64,000 nt of DNA from Prosopocoilus inquinatus (taxonomy: Eukaryota > Arthropoda > Insecta > Coleoptera > Lucanidae), in contig CM069876.1 of NCBI GenBank assembly GCA_036172665.1, positions 37,541,001 through 37,605,000 on the forward strand, given 5' to 3'. Position numbers and translations under genes: made by a program. This document shows, piece after piece, positions 10,913 through 22,274 of the stretch (positions within the stretch are counted from its first letter, which is position 1; the number at the start of each line of letters is the position of its first letter). The notes under the pieces were generated by a model. That model was given only the letters and a program-made list of their open reading frames with translations. It did not search any database and had not been told where the DNA came from.

Positions 10913-12089
10913 TTATTAAACTGTTTTTGGTGAGATTTTGGTTTCTAAGGATAGGAGTATTTGCTGTATGTAAATAATTGATCAATAATTCCGTGTCTAT
11001 GATGCGTAGCTGTACTGAAAAGTATCTAAGAAACTTCCTCGGTGCTTCACTCTAAAAAGCAGATCATTGCCACGTAACGAAACATTATTTCAGGCAATTA
11101 ATAATTTGTTGCATGTAATAATATTTCGTTACGTGGAAATTTCATGCTAATCGCATTCGATTAGCACGTTTTGTAATCAAGAGTTTAACAGTCGTTATAA
11201 ACAGTTTTTACTATCGAGTGTTACCTGATAATTTACTATAGTGAGATGGTGTTCACGGAAAACAATTGATCTCAACACTTTTCAACTTCAATTTGTAATT
11301 TGAAATCCGACCAATAACTGTCGATGGCGCTACATGCTTACCTGTTTGCATGTCAATTAATACAAAACGTTCGTGAAGTGTGCAAACTGCTAGAGCGTGA
11401 AAATGAACCAACTGGCAGATTAGGAGCGTCGGCGTCGGCGTCGGCGTCAGAATATTATTCACAAAGGGCGCATTCCTCGAAAATGCCCGGCTTTTAAATG
11501 CGCCCGGCGCAATTTAATTATAACTTTGTTAATAATTAGTCGTTCAGCGTGAACGATAAGCTATCATGAGTTTAAAGCAGGAATCCAGGATGGGACCAAC
11601 TAAATATCTAACCAACGAACCAAACACATTTCTGAATTATCGAGAACACAGGCAGGCCCCTATGATGACAGGTTTCGTTATTATTATTTTTCTTTTAATC
11701 ATACTATACGTGATTATGATACCACCCTCATGGTGTGCGTCGAAAAGATTGACCCTAATTGCGAAGGCAAAATGAACAAGGGATGTCTGCTCTGCTCTAA
11801 TGCGAGGCCTCGAAATCATTCATAATTTTCAGCCTAATTTAATTAGGCCGAAAAAGTTCGGCCCGAGTTGAATTATTTATTGAAATGGGCGCCCTAGTTT
11901 GCCGGAAATATTTATTTAATTAGCGTCGTCGCTCTTCGTTGCGAAAGGACCTGCATAAGTGAATTTGGAACGCAACGTGTTCAACATACAGAGTGATCGA
12001 AGACGGTTGGAATCGTGACGTTTCATTTGTATCAAATGTCCACTCGCAATAAGACGCGTTTTCAAATTATCATAAAATCAAGTGTAGGC
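10913..12089. other. Unique AT-rich sequence
   Basis: No gene was supported. A small hairpin lies at 11070-11137 (CCACGTAACGAAACATTATT and its complement). A GGCGTC hexamer is repeated about four times at 11426-11448. An open frame at 11566-11775 has a hydrophobic stretch but no recognised relative. Confidence 0.4.
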
Positions 12090-12960
12090 TCTCAAGCAAG
12101 CAATAAATACATTTCATGAATCGATGCTTCTAGAATCTAGATGTTTTGTGGTTGAGTGTAAAATGACCGAGAGTGTATAATACTTATAAACAGGGAAAAG
12201 AATTCCGGCCACTTAGTGTTGGATGCTTTTTACGTCGAATGTACTCTTTGCTTCCGCCACCATTCCCTGGCTCCGATAAATCGAAATTGTTAAGTAAGAG
12301 AAGAAGGAGTTCAAAGTGAGCGTTTTTATTTGGCAGAAATTGTTGTGGCTGGGATTAATACAGTCCTTTAGTCGGGCCGCCGAAGAAACAGAGTAATAAA
12401 ACTGCGTGATATTCACGTGATTGCTGTTTCTGTGAGCTAAGTACAGACAGATTTACACTAGCCTACAGTGTCGGTCACTCTGCAGAGTAACAACGTGTTC
12501 ATATTTCCAGTAGTTCGTATTTTTCCTATTTTTAACAAATTGGCGTTATCATTAATCAGTCTTTCTTAAGACTTAATTTAATATTTGAATAAAATAGTGG
12601 TAAGTGGTAATTTCTGGTGTTTCTTCGGCGGCCCGACTATAGTACTAAATTTTTGTATTGTACGCAGAACAAGTGGCCCGAATTCTTTTCCCTACTTATA
12701 AACCACAAAATTTATTGTTAGATATTTAACAGCAAAACGGTTTCGGCTAAAGCCATCATCAGGCTGATTGACAGCGTCACGCCCGCTGTTGACGTCCTGT
12801 CCCAAACTAGTTTGAGTTTGCCGCGGACGCTGTCAATCAGCCTGTTGATGGCTTTAGCCGAAACCGGTTTCTGTTAAATATCTAACAATAAACTTTGTGC
12901 TTTATAAGTATTTTACACTCTCGTTCATTTTATAAATATATGTATTTGCTTGCGTGCTCA
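12090..12960. mobile_element. Penelope-like foldback, split by a hAT MITE
   Basis: The arms (about 12090-12190 plus 12703-12775, against 12820-12960) are reverse complements once the nested 12191-12694 element is removed. Both arms carry TTGTTAGATATTTAACAG and GGCTTTAGCCGAAACCG-type words. Read outward, each arm shows CTGATGA (12762-12756 minus; CTGTTGA at 12842-12848 plus), a GGC-TTTA-GCC stem-loop and GAAA, the order of conserved boxes in hammerhead ribozymes of Penelope-like elements. No reverse transcriptase or GIY-YIG sequence is present. The Penelope link is inference from this motif. Confidence 0.55.
12191..12694 (+). mobile_element. hAT MITE, copy 2, 504 bp, nested
   Basis: The ends CAGGGAAAAGAATTCCGGCC and (complement) TAGGGAAAAGAATTCGGGCC are flanked by CTTATAAA on both sides (12183-12190 and 12695-12702), a perfect 8-bp target duplication. 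The opposite arm of the surrounding foldback has one uninterrupted CTTATAAAGCAC, giving an empty-site view of the insertion. No transposase frame. Confidence 0.9.
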
Positions 12961-13280
12961 AAACGCGATTAGGGATTTCCTTTAACTCACAGTAACGTGG
13001 CACGTAGCATAAAAAGTGTAAAATGTGGGTGCATTAAAAATAATGTTTTTATCCCTCACGCACGTGCAGGTTTCGAGATTTAAATAAGCATAGGGATTAG
13101 CTGAAATGGAAGTCAATTAACTCCCAATCTATTTTGGAACCTGCTTTATAAGTTGATTTCGGAAGGTTTCAAACTTTAGTATCTTCTGGGAATACTTTGC
13201 TTTCCAGACCCACTTTGACCTAATTTTTTTTAAGTCAGTTTAATTTTTGTTAGCTTTATTTTATTTGGGGGGGGGGGGGT
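12961..13280. other. AT-rich sequence ending in a poly-G run
   Basis: Nothing gene-like. A G run of about 13 bases (13266-13279) abuts the end of the family B repeat. Confidence 0.5.
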
Positions 13281-13750
13281 TGTAGAGGGTGTCCCAGCGC
13301 TCCGATGAAGTACGGGAAGGGCATGTTATATACACTTTATCAAAGGACTTTATTAACGCAAGTGTTGTGCAGGCTTGTATTCTAAACAATCTCAAATTGT
13401 TTTCAATCATACTGAGTGTTTCTTTATTAAACTATACGTCAAGCTTATGATTTTTTAAATGGAAGCCAAGCCTACATGTTTTATTGCATATTTGGATAGC
13501 GATTGAAGAGCTAATGAAAATGATATAATAACTTATTAACTTATTTTCAGTACTTTTCGAGTTATTTCTTTAAGAAACCATCCAAATTCAAAAGTCCGCC
13601 TGAAGGTTATTTTAAATGACAGCAGCAGGTTGAAATCTGGAACACACACTTCTAAACATCTGTACATTCAAGTCATTTACGAATTCTGAATGTCGGTACG
13701 CCATTAACAAAAATAGAGCTGGTTTCAATAATGAATGAATCACTGATTTC
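13281..13750 (-). repeat. Family B repeat, copy 1 (uninterrupted)
   Basis: This matches 17611-17896 plus 19091-19288 as reverse complement over about 460 bp, starting with GGGTGTCCCAGCGC at 13288. Shared words include ATCGCTATCCAAATAT and GGATGGTTTCTTA (both on minus). This copy lacks the last 50 or so bases of the family. It has a continuous CCAAATATGCAATAAAAC where copy 2 has a 1.19-kb insertion. The protein-coding capacity is nil. Confidence 0.8.
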
Positions 13751-14288
13751 AGAAACACAAAGTCACAAATTTGCCGAATTTGAGATATACGTATATGTGA
13801 TGGGAATCTTTTCATGAAGCGCTATCGATTAGGTGCATAAACAACCCAATTTTGCAATTCGAAATACCATATTTCATTACTTGGAAAAGAAGTTCAGAGT
13901 AGAAACTTTCTAAGTCCGTGATCCTGCTATTTCTGATGGAAAAGTTCTAATTTCTAAGAAAAAAATGCACAAAATTGACTTTTGGGAGTATAATACTCAA
14001 CTATTTTGGTGTTGGACCTGCTAATGTTTGTTTATTAACACTTTTCCTGTTCGTTTACGATTTTCATTATAACATTTTTAAAAGCTACAAGTTTTGCATT
14101 CATTTAATTCAGAAACAACGTAAGTCCGTGTGCCTTTTTACCTTCTGATACGAGCTGAGCTATTGTTTTCACTAATTTGTTATTATAGATGTGTTGTAGC
14201 AGGTAAGTATGTCTTTAAAATGACAGTTATTTTAAAAACAAATGAGAAAGATAATCAGTTTTTTGTAAGTATCTCCAAAGTAAACTTG
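13751..14288. other. Unique AT-rich sequence
   Basis: No gene, repeat partner or RNA was recognised. Confidence 0.4.
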
Positions 14289-14800
14289 TGTGACTAATGC
14301 CTAGTTGTACCAATACTTTAAGTAAAGCTTAGGTTTAAGTCATGTTTAGAACATGACATTTATGCATGGTGAGTATAATGTGAATTTTGAAAACGTGGTA
14401 TTTGATCGGGTTTTTGGGACAAAAAAGATTCTAAATCATTCAGCTGATCAGTTTCGGTTTTATTCTAAACCTTCATCATTCTTGATAGAATCTTACTGTT
14501 ATAACTTTTAGGCTCTGATGAAGGTTTAGAATAAAAACTGAAATTGGTCAGCTGAATGATTTAGAATCTTTTTTGTCCTAAAAACCCGATCAACTACCAC
14601 GTCTTCAAAATCTAATAAACAGGACGCCAATTTCATTTATTATAATATCAATCACATTCTGACTAACACTTAAACTTCATTTAAGTGCCATATTAGAATG
14701 TGTCTGACATTTTGTTGAACTTACATAAAATGTCATATTCTAAACACGACTTAAATTTAAGCTCTTCTTAACACATTGGTGCAACCGGTCATTAGTGTGT
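14289..14800. mobile_element. MITE with a second foldback nested in it
   Basis: The outer ends ACTAATGCCTAGTTGTACCA and (complement) ACTAATGACCGGTTGCACCA continue into AGCTTAGGTTTAAGTCATGT and AGCTTAAATTTAAGTCGTGT, so about 75 bp at each end are inverted copies. The segment 14382-14612 inside is a separate palindrome. TTGCACCA-type ends are also found at 51622-51750. Confidence 0.75.
14382..14612. mobile_element. Nested foldback with hammerhead-like core words
   Basis: The left arm GAATTTTGAAAACGTGGTA pairs with the right arm (complement) GATTTTGAAGACGTGGTAG, and both hold TTGATCGGGTTTT and TCAGCTGAATGATTTAGAAT. The plus strand reads CTGATGA (14515-14521), an AGGTTT..AAAACT potential stem, then GAAA (14540-14543); the minus strand of the other arm reads ATGATGA..GAAA. 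The third helix does not fold convincingly, so ribozyme activity is doubtful. Confidence 0.65.
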
Positions 14801-14957
14801 TTCTGAAATCATTGATTCAATTATAAAATTACTCGGTTACACCCTGTATATTATTACACAAGTGGATGGCCCTTTTTATTGGCTTTCTAACTATACCACA
14901 CTTAATACATTTAGGTTTAATATCATCCGAGTTATTATTAATTAATTAGTTAACTTA

Positions 14958-15906
14958 CAGAATTTAGCCCCTAAACTTGCTGACGCTATTAACATTTCTT
15001 TCTCGACTGCTTCATTTCCTTTCCCTCTCAAACATGCTAAAGTATTTCCCATCTATAAAAATAAAGGTTCGAAATACGACATAAATAACTACCGTCCGAT
15101 TACTCTATTACCTATGTTTTCTAAAGTTTTTGAAACACTTTTCTATAATAGATTATACTCCTACTTGAAGAAGCAAAGCATTCTATCCAAATATCAGCAT
15201 GGATTCATAAAAGGCAGATCTACAGAATCCGCTATCTTTGAATGTTTAAATTATATAACGACTCGCCTGGATAAGGGGGAAACACCTGTTGGATTGTATT
15301 TCCATTTATCCAAAACCTTTGAAACTTTGGACCATAATATTCTTTCGTTCAAACTTGAATCTGTCAGTGTTAGAGGAGAAGCTCTAAATTGAATACATTC
15401 TTACCTATCTGGACGTTCTCAACAAGTGTTCATCAGACTTATGCAACAAGGTGTAATCTCCGAGAGTCCCACAGGGATCTATCCTTGGGCCACTGTTATT
15501 TCTGATCTATGTCAATGACTTAGAACAAATGATGCCTTCCGTATCATTGTGCCAATATGCTGATGATACCTCATGTATTGTAACGAGTAACTCCGAGTCC
15601 TTATGTGCTGAACTTGTCTCCTCAGCCATTAACGTCATGTCCAATTGGTCTGAATTGAATCATCTTTTAATCAAATTTAATAAAACTGTAGCACTGGAAT
15701 TTAAAAATGGTCCGCTGTCTTCTAATATCTTAATCAAAGTTAATGTCAAATCATTTCCAGTGTCCGACAGGGTAAAATTTTTGGGTTTATATATAGATGC
15801 TTCTCTTAAGTTTAATGTCCACATCGAGTCTGTTTGTTCGAGATTATCAAAATATTGCTATGTATTACGGAACCTTAGACATTGTGTTTCAATCGACTTT
15901 TTATAA
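14958..15906 (+). pseudogene. Reverse transcriptase pseudogene
   Basis: In order: NNYRPITLLPMFSKVFE (about 15086-15136) is the finger motif; QHGFIKGRSTESAIFE follows. The first catalytic box reads YFHLSKTFETLDHN, where functional enzymes have D.SKAFD, so the first aspartate is lost. A stop at 15390 is followed by a shifted frame with VPQGSILGPLLFLIYVND (about 15467-15520) and then QYADDTSCIV, retaining the YADD box. Translation stops at 15906. The loss of the first aspartate and at least two breaks show it is dead. Confidence 0.85.
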
Positions 15907-15929
15907 TAACGTAAATATTTTGGGGAGGC

Positions 15930-16345
15930 TCTCCTCATGTTCCGCAAGCGTTTGTTATGCAAAAATTCATTATTAGAACAATGCTAAGTAGGAAGCCTTC
16001 TGAATCCTGCAAACCACTGTTTAAATCACTCCGTCTTTTACCCTTACCTTGTCTTTACATCTATAACCTTCTTCCGTCTTCGCCAAAACAAATCTCAATT
16101 TATTTTCAAAAAATAACGATCAATATAATCCCAAATTATCATTAAAAACTAGAAATTTTAATAATTTATCAATCCCCAGGCATAACTCCAGCCTTTATGA
16201 ACGAAGTGTATATTACCGAGCATTAAAAACTTACAACCGCCTGCCCTCATCAATACGATCCAAGGATAATTTAAGGACTTAAACGTGAACTTAAATTGTT
16301 TCTATTGGATAGCTGTTTTTACGATTTCAAAGATTTTATTTAACT
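15930..16345 (+). pseudogene. C-terminal region of the same LINE ORF2
   Basis: The frame at 15957-16145 has QKFIIRTMLSRKPSE and LFKSLRLLPLPCLYIYNL, typical of the thumb/C-terminal part of CR1- and jockey-type ORF2. A frame change follows, reading SLYERSVYYRALKTYNRLPSS and then LKRELKLFLLDSCFYDF-like words to about 16340. The order and spacing agree with the RT upstream. Confidence 0.7.
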
Positions 16346-16410
16346 ACAAGACCAAATGACGATGCCCATATCTCGATGAGATCATTGGCTAATAATAATA
16401 AAAAAAAAAA

Positions 16411-16812
16411 CTTCACTGTACGACATTCCTATTCGATTCAGGAAAGTGTTTTGTAAGACGGCTTTGTGTTATTATCTGTCCACAAATTAAAAGACCACTT
16501 GCGGTGTTGCCTTGTGAAAAATACAACCGGCAACAGTGTCCTAGTTAGAAATTTGGAAAACTGACTAGTGTTTGAAACAAATGACAAGGTTGGTTATGTG
16601 TACTGAACAGATTCATGGTTCTAAATTTAACAATTATAATAGATTCATGGTGTTTACCTTATATTATATTATATTAACTGGCAGTCATAATTCACGCTTG
16701 TTATTTTTTATCAAATTTCTAAATGTCGCCATTCAACATGAATAGAAACCATATCGTCAACGTCGCTACTAAATCCTCAAACTACCAACTGAGTTAACTA
16801 TTAAATTAACTT
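16411..16812. other. AT-rich sequence, no feature seen
   Basis: No gene or repeat partner was recognised. Confidence 0.4.
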
Positions 16813-16959
16813 AAGCCCGATTTCATAATCGAAGTAAAGGAGACTTTAAAATAAAAGTCACAGTCATATGTCCAAAGGAAGCGAAAACGTAATTACTTAT
16901 ACATCAGAATGTGACTTTAACTCTAAAGTCTCCTTTACTTCGATGAAATGAAATCGGGA
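16813..16959. mobile_element. Palindromic MITE, 147 bp
   Basis: The left arm AGCCCGATTTCATAATCGAA and the right arm (complement) TCCCGATTTCATTTCATCGA both continue into AGTAAAGGAGACTTTA. Arms of about 50 bp surround a non-palindromic centre. Confidence 0.85.
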
Positions 16960-17104
16960 ATTATAATAATAATGATTTTATTTGTCATTTAGCCTAATTG
17001 GTTTCAGGACGTATTTCTGTAAAATTGAAAGAATTAAGATAATTGATGTTTCGAAGAAGTGGTCGTATTAATGTAGTCTCCTTGCTAAAAAAAATAAACT
17101 CTTT

Positions 17105-17231
17105 CGGGGTTGATTTCATAATAGGACCTTAAATTTAAAGTTACTTTAACCTTAAAAAAATACATTTGTTTCCCTATTCTTAAAGTGACTTAAAATTAAA
17201 GCCACCTTAAAGTGTGATTTTGAAAACGGGC
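17105..17231. mobile_element. Palindromic MITE, diverged relative
   Basis: Its ends GGTTGATTTCATAATAGGA and (complement) GCCCGTTTTCAAAATCACA resemble those of the MITE at 16813-16959, and ACTTTAA words repeat on both arms. It lies 145 bp downstream of it. Decayed. Confidence 0.55.
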
Positions 17232-17610
17232 ATCAATACCTCAAATCAAATGGTATTAACAGTTTTATTTGTGAAGAAATTTATCCTGGAAGTAATTCAC
17301 ATAAAATGACAAACAAAGTCATTATTATTATAAGTTAAGTTAAAAGATCATGCAGTCTCTGTCTTGACGATATTTTTATTGGTTCTGGTTTCTAGAAATT
17401 TGATAAAAAAATAACAAGTGGGAATTGTAAATGCCATTTAATACTAAAACAAACTGTAATACGCAACACATTCCGGAATCGAATGGGAATGTCGCACAGC
17501 GAATTTCTGTAAGTTGATTATTCAATTAACTCAGACGTTTTTAAATTGAAATGTATTATGTAGTGCCTTTGGAAAGCCCATAAAGAAAGACTTTCCATTC
17601 ATCTAAAAAT

Positions 17611-19288
17611 ACACAGGATGTTCCATTTGAAATAACCGAGTGATTTTACAATTCTTGAGACCAGTCCTATTTTGTTAATGGCGATCCCACATTCACAATT
17701 TGTAAATGACTTGAAAGTACAGACGTTCCGAGATGTTTGCTCCAAATTTCAACCTGATATCATTTAAAATAACCTTCAGGCAGACTTTTGAATTTGGATG
17801 GTTTCTTACAGAAAACAAGAAATAAGTCGAAAAGTACTGAAAGTAGGTTAATAACTTGTTATATCATTTTCATCAGCTCTTCAATCGCTATCCAAATATA
17901 CAGGGAAGGGCAAAAGTATGGAACCGGCTTAATATTTCAAAAACTATTTGACGTATCTATTTGAAATTTGCTGTGTGATTCCTACAGTCAGTAGGGCCTA
18001 TATAATCAGTTTGTTTCAATTGTTTATCTGCTCTTGTTTCTGAGATACAACGCCTACTTGATTTTTTTTTAATGACAACCTGCTGATTTCTTTCTTTTAT
18101 TTAATAGTTTGTTCAATTCTCTAAACGACCACATAAAAATATTTGTCTATTACATCAGAAAATTTTGGAGAAAATAACGTTTGAATGAAAAAGTTAGAAA
18201 AAATGGTTTATTGGTTGATATTCAACAAAAATATTAGTCTTAACAAAAGAACCAGAAGGCCATAAGATTATGGGCTGTATTTAATATAGAAGTAAAGAAA
18301 ATTTTAATCAAAGTTGCTTTAAAAATATGAAAATAAATACGGAAAAAGACAAAAACATGGAACCGGTTTAATATTTTGAAAACTGTTTGAAGTATCTATT
18401 TTAAATTTGGTGTATGACTTAGAGTCAATAATACCTATATTATCAATTAATTTCAATTGTTTATCTGCTCATGTTTTTGAGATCCAACGCCAACTTGATT
18501 TTTTTTAAATCACCACCTACTGACTTCTTTCCTTTATTTAATAGTTCGTTCAATTCTCTAAATAACCTCATAAAAATATTTGTCTATAACATCAGAAAAT
18601 TTTGGAAAAAATAACGTTTGATTAAAAAATTTAGAAGAAATGGTTTATTGGTTGCTATTCGACAAAAACTATTAGTTTTAACAAAAAAATTAAAAGGCCA
18701 CAAGATTCTGGGCTGTTTTTAAGGCAACTTTAATAAAAGTTGCCTTAAAAACATGAAAACAAATACCGAATATCAAAGCAAACCATTTTTTCTAATTTTT
18801 TCATTCAAACGTTATTTTTTCCAAAATTTTCTTATGCAATACATAAATATTTTTATATGGTTATTTAGAGGATTAAACGAACTATTAAATAAAGGAAGAA
18901 AATCAGCAGGTTGTCATTTAAAAAAGATCAAGTAGGCATTGTATCTCAGAAACAAGACCAGATAAACAATCGAAATAAATTGATAATATAGGTCTTATTG
19001 ACTCTAAATCACACACTAAATTTCAAATAGATACGTCATACAGTTTTCGAACTATTAAGCCGGTTCCATACTTTTGCCCTTTCCTGTATAATAAAGTATG
19101 TAGAGTTCCATTAAAAAAAAAAACATAAGTTTGAGGTGTAATTTAATAAAGAAATACCCTGAATAATTGAAAGTATTTTTAAATTGTGCAGAAAATGGGC
19201 CTGCACAACTTTCGTTAACAAATGTTTTTGATAAAATGCACATAAAATGCCATTTCTGTAATTCCTTGAAGTGCTGGGACACCCTATA
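17611..19288 (+). repeat. Family B repeat, copy 2, split by a foldback
   Basis: The family B sequence runs from ACACAGGATGTTCC (17611) to 17896 and resumes at 19091, ending GCTGGGACACCCTATA at 19288. The termini are imperfect ACAGG(G/A)TGT inverted ends. Removing 17897-19090 restores a segment colinear with copy 1 (13281-13750, inverse orientation). Confidence 0.8.
17897..19090. mobile_element. 1.19-kb composite foldback, nested, TA-flanked
   Basis: The ends TATACAGGGAAGGGCAAAAG and its complement at 19071-19090 form long inverted arms. The left side holds two direct copies of a roughly 420-bp arm (17901-18339 and 18340-18760; both have CATGGAACCGG/TATGGAACCGG and GTTCAATTCTCTAAA), while the right side holds one inverted arm (about 18765-19090). 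The TA at both junctions and the empty site in family B copy 1 fit Tc1/mariner-type TA targeting. The small open frame at 18753-18935 is an accident of the arm. Confidence 0.85.
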
Positions 19289-20454
19289 TTGTTTTAAAAA
19301 ACATGATTCTTTCACGTCAGTATTTGCCATATTCGTTTTCCGTTCTTTCTTTTTTTTTTTGACCGACGGAAAAAGTAATATATTCCAATTACTGGCGCAG
19401 TAAATCAAGAGACATGGAACCTTTTAATAAAGTCGCTGGAGAAATCAATATGCGCCACACGCGGGACCGAATTCCGGTTGGCAATATATAGGGTGTCAAA
19501 GGTCATTTGCTCTTTCGACGCGGAACATCCCTTCCGTTCGACAATAACAATGACCACCCCGACCGCCGAACCGAACGCCCGCCGACACCGAATCAGGACT
19601 TCCCCCATCACATCACAACGTGTTTTCATCTTTAAATAGCCAGAGCATATTACGATTAAATAAAACGAAAGACTCTGTGGATAGAAACCAAAGAGAGAGA
19701 AAATAAGTTTTTCTTTTTTTTTAATTCATGCTCGCGTTTGAGTGCGAACTCCGGTAATTCCCGACACGAAACACGTGTTAAACACATCCGACCGACGTTT
19801 CCAGAATTTGCATAGAATCACGACGCCTTAATTCGCGCCGTTAAAATTTAAGCGGGGAACGCCCACGGGCCACATTAATTTTCATTATCCCCGGGTGGCC
19901 CTCGCAAACACTTCCACTTCCGCCACCAGGCCCAGACATAATACGCCAATTTCGCACTCGAAATTCAATTTCGGGCACCACCAGTATAAACAATATTCAT
20001 AATTAAATTAGTTTCGATGATCGCAAAAGTTTCGCTCTTTGTTACGTATTGTGTAACGACTGACTCGGCCTTCCTTCAAAAAGTCATTATTTGTCTTCGT
20101 TTGTTTGCTTATTTCAAGCGAAACTTCCCCTAAACTCATCGTCGTTAATGAGAGTGAATTTTGATGTTCACAATTATTATTGTGATGAAAACAGCTGTCC
20201 TGAAATTCATTTAGGTACTCATTTTAGTTATTGCCACTCATTATATAAGTATTGTACACTGTACTACACCTAATTAACTTCTTGTAGGGCGTGACAGTAA
20301 AAGTTATTATCATTACTGCGTTTTAAAAATAGGAACCATTAAGGGAACTAAATGATGTTAATGGAGCAATAACTAAAGATATTGTTACGCATCCTATGCC
20401 GATTCGAGGTACTATGCCCGCAAAAAAAAATGTGGGACATGTAATGTATTCTAC
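19289..20454. other. Unique sequence with a GC-richer island
   Basis: The stretch from about 19430 to 20000 is richer in CpG than its flanks and has no recognised gene. It may be a regulatory or conserved non-coding island. Open frames on both strands here lack known domains. Confidence 0.35.
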
Positions 20455-20810
20455 GTAAATATAATAATAATAAATTTATTGGACCATTTCAAAGAAAAAA
20501 AAAATTACAGTCATGAAACAGATGATAAGAATCCAATGGGACTGGCATCAGTTTACTACAACAAATGCAGCAAACTGTTCTACCTGCCAACCCGAACTTA
20601 ACTCAACTTAACTAAGTTATATCTATAAATATAAGTACTATATATGAAAGTTTGATAACACATGGCAGACCTATAAATGGAAGGACAATCTTAGTTGATC
20701 TAAAGAAACAGAAATTAGGAAAGAAATTGAATGTATGTAGTTTTGGCGGAAACAAGCAAATTTCATAAAGTAATATTAAAAATTGTGTTATATATTTTAC
20801 GTTAAACATC

Positions 20811-22274
20811 TCATGTTAACGCTCGTCTAGTCAACAGGTACAGCTTCAGATGTCTCTTAAATTGTTTAAGAGGTAATTGTTTTAGAGTACAATCGAGGCT
20901 ATTTAAACAGTACGCTACGTTATAAGTAAATGATCTCTTGAACAGAGTTGTTTTGTGTTTAGGAACATCAATGAAATCTTTACGTCTTATATTTATACTA
21001 TGTATATCTGTGCGATGTCTAATTTTCATCAATAGATAAGGAGGGGTTCCAGATATTAAAATTTTGTGAGAAAAACTGGCGAAATGGAGAAAACGTCTGT
21101 CCTCCATATTAAGCCATTTCGCTTCCTGTAACTTGTAAGAAATATGCTGACGTCTCGGAATGCCGTAAATAAATCTTAGGCAACTGTTTTGCGTTGTCTG
21201 AATACGCTTAATATCTCTGAAATCTAAACATGGACCATAAACAACGTCACAGAAGCTGAAATGTGACAATATCATAGATTCACATAATGTAATTTTTGCT
21301 GCTGTCGTTAGAAAATGTCTACTAGGGTACAATATTTTTAAATTACAGAAAGCTTTTCTTATGCAAGCTGTCACATGTTCTTTGAAGCGTAATTTTACGT
21401 CAATTATTAAACCCAGATTTTTTAAAGAATCACAGTGCTTCAACCTAGAATTGTTAAGGGTAATTGCGATTAGTGGCAAAGCAGAACTACGAGAAACTTC
21501 TCTGCCAAACAAAGAATAGTACGATTTATTAGGATTGATCTCTAAACAGTGTTTTGACGAAATATCAACTAACTTACTTAGGTCGGTGTTAATATCATGG
21601 ACGGCTGTATCAAGACTGGGGAAACTAAATGATCTATACAGTTGTGTATCGTCGGCATACATGTGGTGATTAGATTGAATTTTACCAAACGAGAAAAAAT
21701 TAGAGGTATAGATTGAATAAAGCAAAGGTCCAAGGATAGATCCCTGCGGTACTCCTGATCTAAGTGATGCAATATCTGAATGACGATTATCAAGGACAAC
21801 TGTTTGTGTTCTTCGGTTAAGATAATTGGAAAATAAAGTAACAGAGGCTGCATCTAGGCCAATATAATGTAAAATAGCTAATAAGAGTTCATGATTTATT
21901 CTGTCAAAGGCCTTAGAATAATCAAGAGTAACCAACAGACTAAGTTTATTTTCATCGGTTGCCCTGATAATATCATCAACAATATGAGATAACGTAGTAG
22001 TGCAACTATAGCCGGGTCGAAAGCCAGACTGGGTTGTAGGTATTAGGGAACATGATGTCAGATAACTCCCCAACTGGTCATTATCTTTTCCAAAACCTTT
22101 GACAATGTAGCCAAGATGCTGATCGGCCGCAGATCCTTAAAATTCTCAACTTTATTAATTTTGGGTAAAGGTATTATTTTTGCTAGTTTCCATTGATCTG
22201 GAAAATTACTTGTAGTAAGACAAAAATTAAATATATGTGTGAAAATTGGAACTAAGTACGGACAGCAAAGATTA
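20811..22274 (-). pseudogene. LINE reverse transcriptase, frameshifted
   Basis: The main frame (22073-20811, 420 codons) holds TTQSGFRPGYSCTTTL (residues 14-28), the first catalytic box LDYSKAFD (D at residue 51), SGVPQGSILGPLL (106-118) and the second catalytic box YADD (139-142), so both aspartate motifs are intact. The finger segment lies upstream in another phase (22274 to about 22085), reading NFPDQWKLAKIIPLPK and LRPISILATLSKVLEKI, joined by one frameshift at each side. The C-terminus ends FKRHLKLYLLTRRALT, the usual KRHLK-type end of CR1 and jockey ORF2. The enzyme primes reverse transcription of element RNA at the nicked target. The low damage implies a fairly young copy. Confidence 0.9.

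Larger units (their letters stand above)
14958..16410 (+). mobile_element. 5'-truncated, decayed LINE (CR1/jockey-like)
   Basis: The plus strand reads a reverse-transcriptase region followed by a C-terminal region and a terminal TAATAATAAT then A-run (16388-16411), the tail type of several non-LTR clades. The 5' end, where homology begins inside the RT fingers (APKLADAINISF), is truncated, as is usual after incomplete reverse transcription. Several frameshifts and stops make it non-functional. It is a different lineage from the LINE at 20.5-24.4 kb. Confidence 0.8.

Noticed and set aside
17876..17890. Another hammerhead core (TCATCAG, minus CTGATGA)
   Set aside because: No stem followed by GAAA at the needed spacing.
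21578..21853. 91-codon minus frame inside the LINE
   Set aside because: Out-of-phase shadow of the reverse transcriptase.
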